The notes under the pieces are model-generated. The model made no database searches. It had not been told where the DNA came from and saw nothing but the letters and a program-made list of their open reading frames with translations. Below, in pieces: positions 6,153-6,487 of a stretch of DNA of 6,487 bases (the stretch's first letter is position 1; each line of letters opens with the position of its first letter). The stretch comes from Acidobacteriota bacterium (lineage in GTDB: Bacteria; Acidobacteriota; Terriglobia; UBA7540): the NCBI GenBank assembly GCA_021827245.1, contig JAKAWN010000386.1, positions 1-6,487 on the forward strand, given 5' to 3'. Position numbers and translations under genes: made by a program.

Positions 6153-6487
6153 TCAATGCCTAGGTTGTGAAGGCGAGGGGCGGGGGGGAGACGCCCCTCG
6201 CGCCGCCCGCGCCGCGAACTCCTCCGGCGTTTGATACCCCAACGCGCTGTGCGGCTTGGCCCGGTTGTAATCCCTTCGCCACCTTTCGATCTTTTCCCGC
6301 GCCTCCTGCAATGTCAGGAACCAGTTCTCGTTCAAGTAGTCTTCTCGAAACTTACCGTTGAAGCTCTCGATGAAGGCATTCTGAGCCGGCTTCCCTGGCT
6401 CGATGAAATGCAGCTCGACGCCGTGCTCAAAAGCCCACTGGTCTACCACCCGGCTTTGGACGCGATCGGCCGACCAAATCTTGGTCA
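6153..6487 (-). CDS. IS3-family transposase OrfB, C-terminal part (partial)
   Basis: The frame is open from the right edge of the window and ends at TGA (complement of 6153-6155). It contains VVDQWAFEHGVELHFIEPGK, then PAQNAFIESFNGKFREDYLN, and AREKIERWRRDYNRAKPHSA with LGYQTPEEFAAR. This is the end of the rve integrase core of IS3-family OrfB. The Glu in FIESFNG is the third residue of the DDE triad. Where relatives show D-N-G-x-E-F, this sequence reads SADRVQSRVV, apparently about three residues shorter and with the motif changed, so the copy may be inactive. After PEEFAAR comes an extra, Pro/Arg-rich tail encoded by a GC-rich hairpin. The N-terminal part, and any OrfA joined by programmed frameshifting, lie beyond the window. 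Confidence 0.85.
   Translation of the reverse strand, partial: TKIWSADRVQSRVVDQWAFEHGVELHFIEPGKPAQNAFIESFNGKFREDYLNENWFLTLQEAREKIERWRRDYNRAKPHSALGYQTPEEFAARAARGASPPRPSPSQPRH
6173..6201. repeat. GC-rich hairpin in the last codons of the IS3 transposase
   Basis: GCGAGGGGCG (6173-6182) and CGCCCCTCGC (6192-6201) are perfect 10-base complements separated by nine bases that are nearly all G on the plus strand. It lies inside the final codons of the transposase frame, just before its stop. It could form a very stable RNA hairpin reducing read-through out of the element, although no U-tract follows. Confidence 0.6.

Larger units (their letters stand above)
6101..6487 (-). mobile_element. End of an IS3-family insertion sequence (continues past the window)
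   Basis: The transposase on the minus strand identifies the family. I place the element's terminus near 6101, where the plus strand begins TGACCTGCCCCCGG. Read on the minus strand this ends ...GGGGGCAGGTCA, a TG...CA-type end that I associate with IS3-family elements. The opposite end is outside the window, so the inverted-repeat partner and target duplication cannot be checked here. The element sits about 110 bases upstream of the second hydrolase copy's start and would separate it from any promoter further right. Confidence 0.6.

Overview
The window looks like an IS-rich, decaying carbohydrate-utilisation region from a soil-type bacterium, most likely an Acidobacteriota member (Solibacter/Bryobacter-like). 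Two things suggest this. One is the C-terminal piece of an Oar-like TonB-dependent receptor with the RGPG..WDWSLFK...LQFRGEIFNIWNHPNFSG pattern common in that phylum. The other is a pair of Tat-exported GHL6-type glycoside-hydrolase-like proteins. The taxonomic call is inference from protein style, not from a database search.

Layout, left to right. 1-82 (+) is the C-terminal tail of a protein that resembles a transposase. It abuts a DapA/N-acetylneuraminate-lyase family gene (122-898, +) that has lost about 55-60 N-terminal residues. At 1003-1200 (+) lies the last ~65 residues of a tyrosine recombinase, including its catalytic Tyr. Just downstream is a cluster of three copies of a CTCGGAATAA-type word arranged as an inverted and a direct repeat (1227-1310). 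1311-1541 holds nothing I can assign. 1542-1745 (-) is the first ~68 residues of an RhaT-like sugar transporter, cut off after about two membrane segments. 1815-1922 (-) is a possible C-terminal remnant of another gene.

The only intact gene is 1925-4111 (-), a 728-residue Tat-signal protein with a GHL6-like barrel and a GATase-like (beta-galactosidase trimerisation-type) domain. Upstream of it in transcription order, 4259-4828 (-) is the 3' end of a TonB-dependent receptor gene. That fragment is fused head-on to a 5'-truncated, frameshifted IS701-family transposase (4829-5447, +). The IS end runs into an AGT trinucleotide tract (5451-5474). Beyond it is a second, 3'-truncated copy of the glycoside-hydrolase-like gene (5478-5989, -), followed upstream by the end of an IS3-family element (6101 to the window edge, with its transposase on the - strand).

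Reading the minus strand as the ancestral gene order, receptor, exported hydrolase and RhaT-like permease are what one expects of an uptake and degradation locus for a deoxy-sugar-containing glycan. The DapA-like aldolase on the other strand would fit sugar-acid catabolism. Most parts are now broken by at least four mobile elements. I see no CRISPR array, RNA gene, toxin-antitoxin pair or defence system. The most informative signals are the duplicated hydrolase with one copy destroyed, the mobile-element junctions, and small palindromes in front of both hydrolase copies.
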